IMG/VR virus record: IMGVR_UViG_3300027821_000035
Coordinates: 1 to 21,451 of that record
DNA: 21,451 nt
Reading direction: 5' to 3' (one strand)
From: a virus
A model generated the notes under the pieces. The model was given only the letters and a program-made list of their open reading frames with translations. It did not search any database and had not been told where the DNA came from. This document shows positions 20,927 through 21,451 of this stretch, piece by piece. Every line of letters begins with the position of its first letter. Position 1 is the first letter of the stretch. A program made the translations under genes and the position numbers.

Positions 20927-21183
20927 CAGAGAATTAGCCCGGTACGCTCCGCAGCGCCGGGTCCGCTGTTAATGAAAGCGAGATCAGCGTCCACAGCAAA
21001 CAACCGCCTCACCCTCGGAGCTTGTTCGTTGACCAGGGCACCATCCCCGAATCGGTATGCGTTGGACCCCTGCCCTATGGAGCCCCCCAGGCTCGGGCCA
21101 CTTGTGCACATGGCCCCGAATTCCCTCAGATCCAGGCTAACGAAAGCGGTACAACCTGGCGGTAACCCACTATGACGGGCCAT
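20926..21183 (-). CDS. Possible 85-residue protein (weak support)
   Basis: An open frame starts at the ATG at 21183 and ends TGA overlapping the next ATG by 1 nt, as other operon genes do. Against it, codons such as AGG, GGG and ATA are frequent here and rare in the neighbours, no ribosome binding site is visible, and no domain is recognised. The stretch LFAVDADLAFINSGPGAAE is the most protein-like part. The DNA also folds into several hairpins, so a non-coding role is a real alternative. Confidence 0.3.
   Translation of the reverse strand: MARHSGLPPGCTAFVSLDLREFGAMCTSGPSLGGSIGQGSNAYRFGDGALVNEQAPRVRRLFAVDADLAFINSGPGAAERTGLIL
20938..20961 (-). other. GC-rich hairpin ahead of the terminase cluster
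   Basis: On the transcribed strand CCCGG-CGCT, loop GCGG, AGCG, TA bulge, CCGGG forms a 9-bp stem. It lies 12 nt before the first small gene's start. No T-run follows. It may affect translation of the cluster or belong to a packaging-site region. Confidence 0.45.
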
Positions 21184-21451
21184 AGCAGGCCATGCTACGG
21201 AACGCGTTCCTGCTTTAACCCTCTGTTTTTATTGCGCTATTCGCGCTTTGTCTGGTCGAATTACCCCCTAATATATCAAGGGCTTAGGGGTGCGACAGGA
21301 TCACCCCAATAGGAAGCTCGCTAGTGCGTTTATTCTAAATCGAGCCGAAAACCGAAGGGGAGGGGCGGCCAGCCCATCAGTGCCCGTTTGTAGCTCATTG
21401 CAGGGGGCCGGGGGGGGCCTCGGCCAAAATCCAGGCGTTAAAAAAGTCCAG
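21184..21451 (-). other. Upstream region without a confident gene
   Basis: The extreme right end reads as an open fragment ..FFNAWILAEAPPGPLQ ending TGA at 21397-21395, possibly the tail of an upstream gene. It overlaps a 22-codon frame (21398-21330, MSYKRALMGW..). Neither is well supported. The rest holds two mutually exclusive stems (GGGGTG/CACCCC at 21307-21287 and CCCCTAA/TTAGGGG at 21290-21265) and a perfect palindrome GGAACGCGTTCC at 21199-21210. No tRNA and no defensible promoter were found. Confidence 0.4.

Noticed and set aside
21184-21451. tRNA or tmRNA at the right end
   Set aside because: A TTCGA stretch and several stems occur, but no acceptor stem, D-arm or anticodon arm could be assembled.

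Overview
The window is a virion-morphogenesis module of a tailed bacteriophage or prophage. Every convincing gene lies on the minus strand, so transcription runs from high to low coordinates. The DNA is GC-rich, with codons such as GGC, GCG, CGC and TTG dominating. Together with the protein styles seen here, this suggests a phage of an alphaproteobacterium (Rhizobiales/Bradyrhizobium-like host); the host is an inference. The virion combines an HK97-fold capsid with a Mu-like contractile tail: sheath, tube, DUF2635-like protein, gp41-type chaperone and tape measure.

Layout in transcription order. (a) 21451-20927: a weakly coding, structured upstream region. (b) 20926-18849: a 31-residue membrane peptide, a 59-residue zinc-ribbon protein, the large terminase, and a 73-residue zinc-ribbon protein. 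(c) 18895-12902: an accessory block with an Ig-like protein, two small membrane proteins, a glycine-rich fibre-like protein, a protein with 11-residue tandem repeats, and two multi-domain proteins sharing an N-terminal tag (one with a ParB-like DGHH motif, one with a GNAT-like domain), plus three small unknowns. (d) 12886-8749: a fused prohead protease/major capsid protein, a small charged protein, and the portal, which here lies downstream of the capsid. (e) 8819-7251: a collagen-like protein with carbohydrate-binding-like modules. (f) 7251-5126: head-tail connectors and a tail-terminator candidate. (g) 5133-1: DUF2635-like protein, sheath, tube, tail-assembly chaperone and the N-terminal part of the tape measure, which runs off the left edge.

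Two features stand out. The tail tube gene is split by a 266-nt group I intron (2633-2368) with recognisable P, Q, R and S core elements and no endonuclease gene; removing it restores a standard 121-residue tube protein. Immediately downstream, the tail-assembly chaperone has a textbook -1 frameshift site (T TTT TTT, 1694-1688) followed by a stem-loop, which would extend the 145-residue protein to a 201-residue fusion. Two adjacent tail genes are therefore controlled by two different RNA-level events.

Many genes overlap by 1 nt (TGATG or TAATG), which points to one translationally coupled operon. I saw no tRNA, rRNA, CRISPR, insertion sequence, integrase or lysis cassette, and no promoter I would defend.
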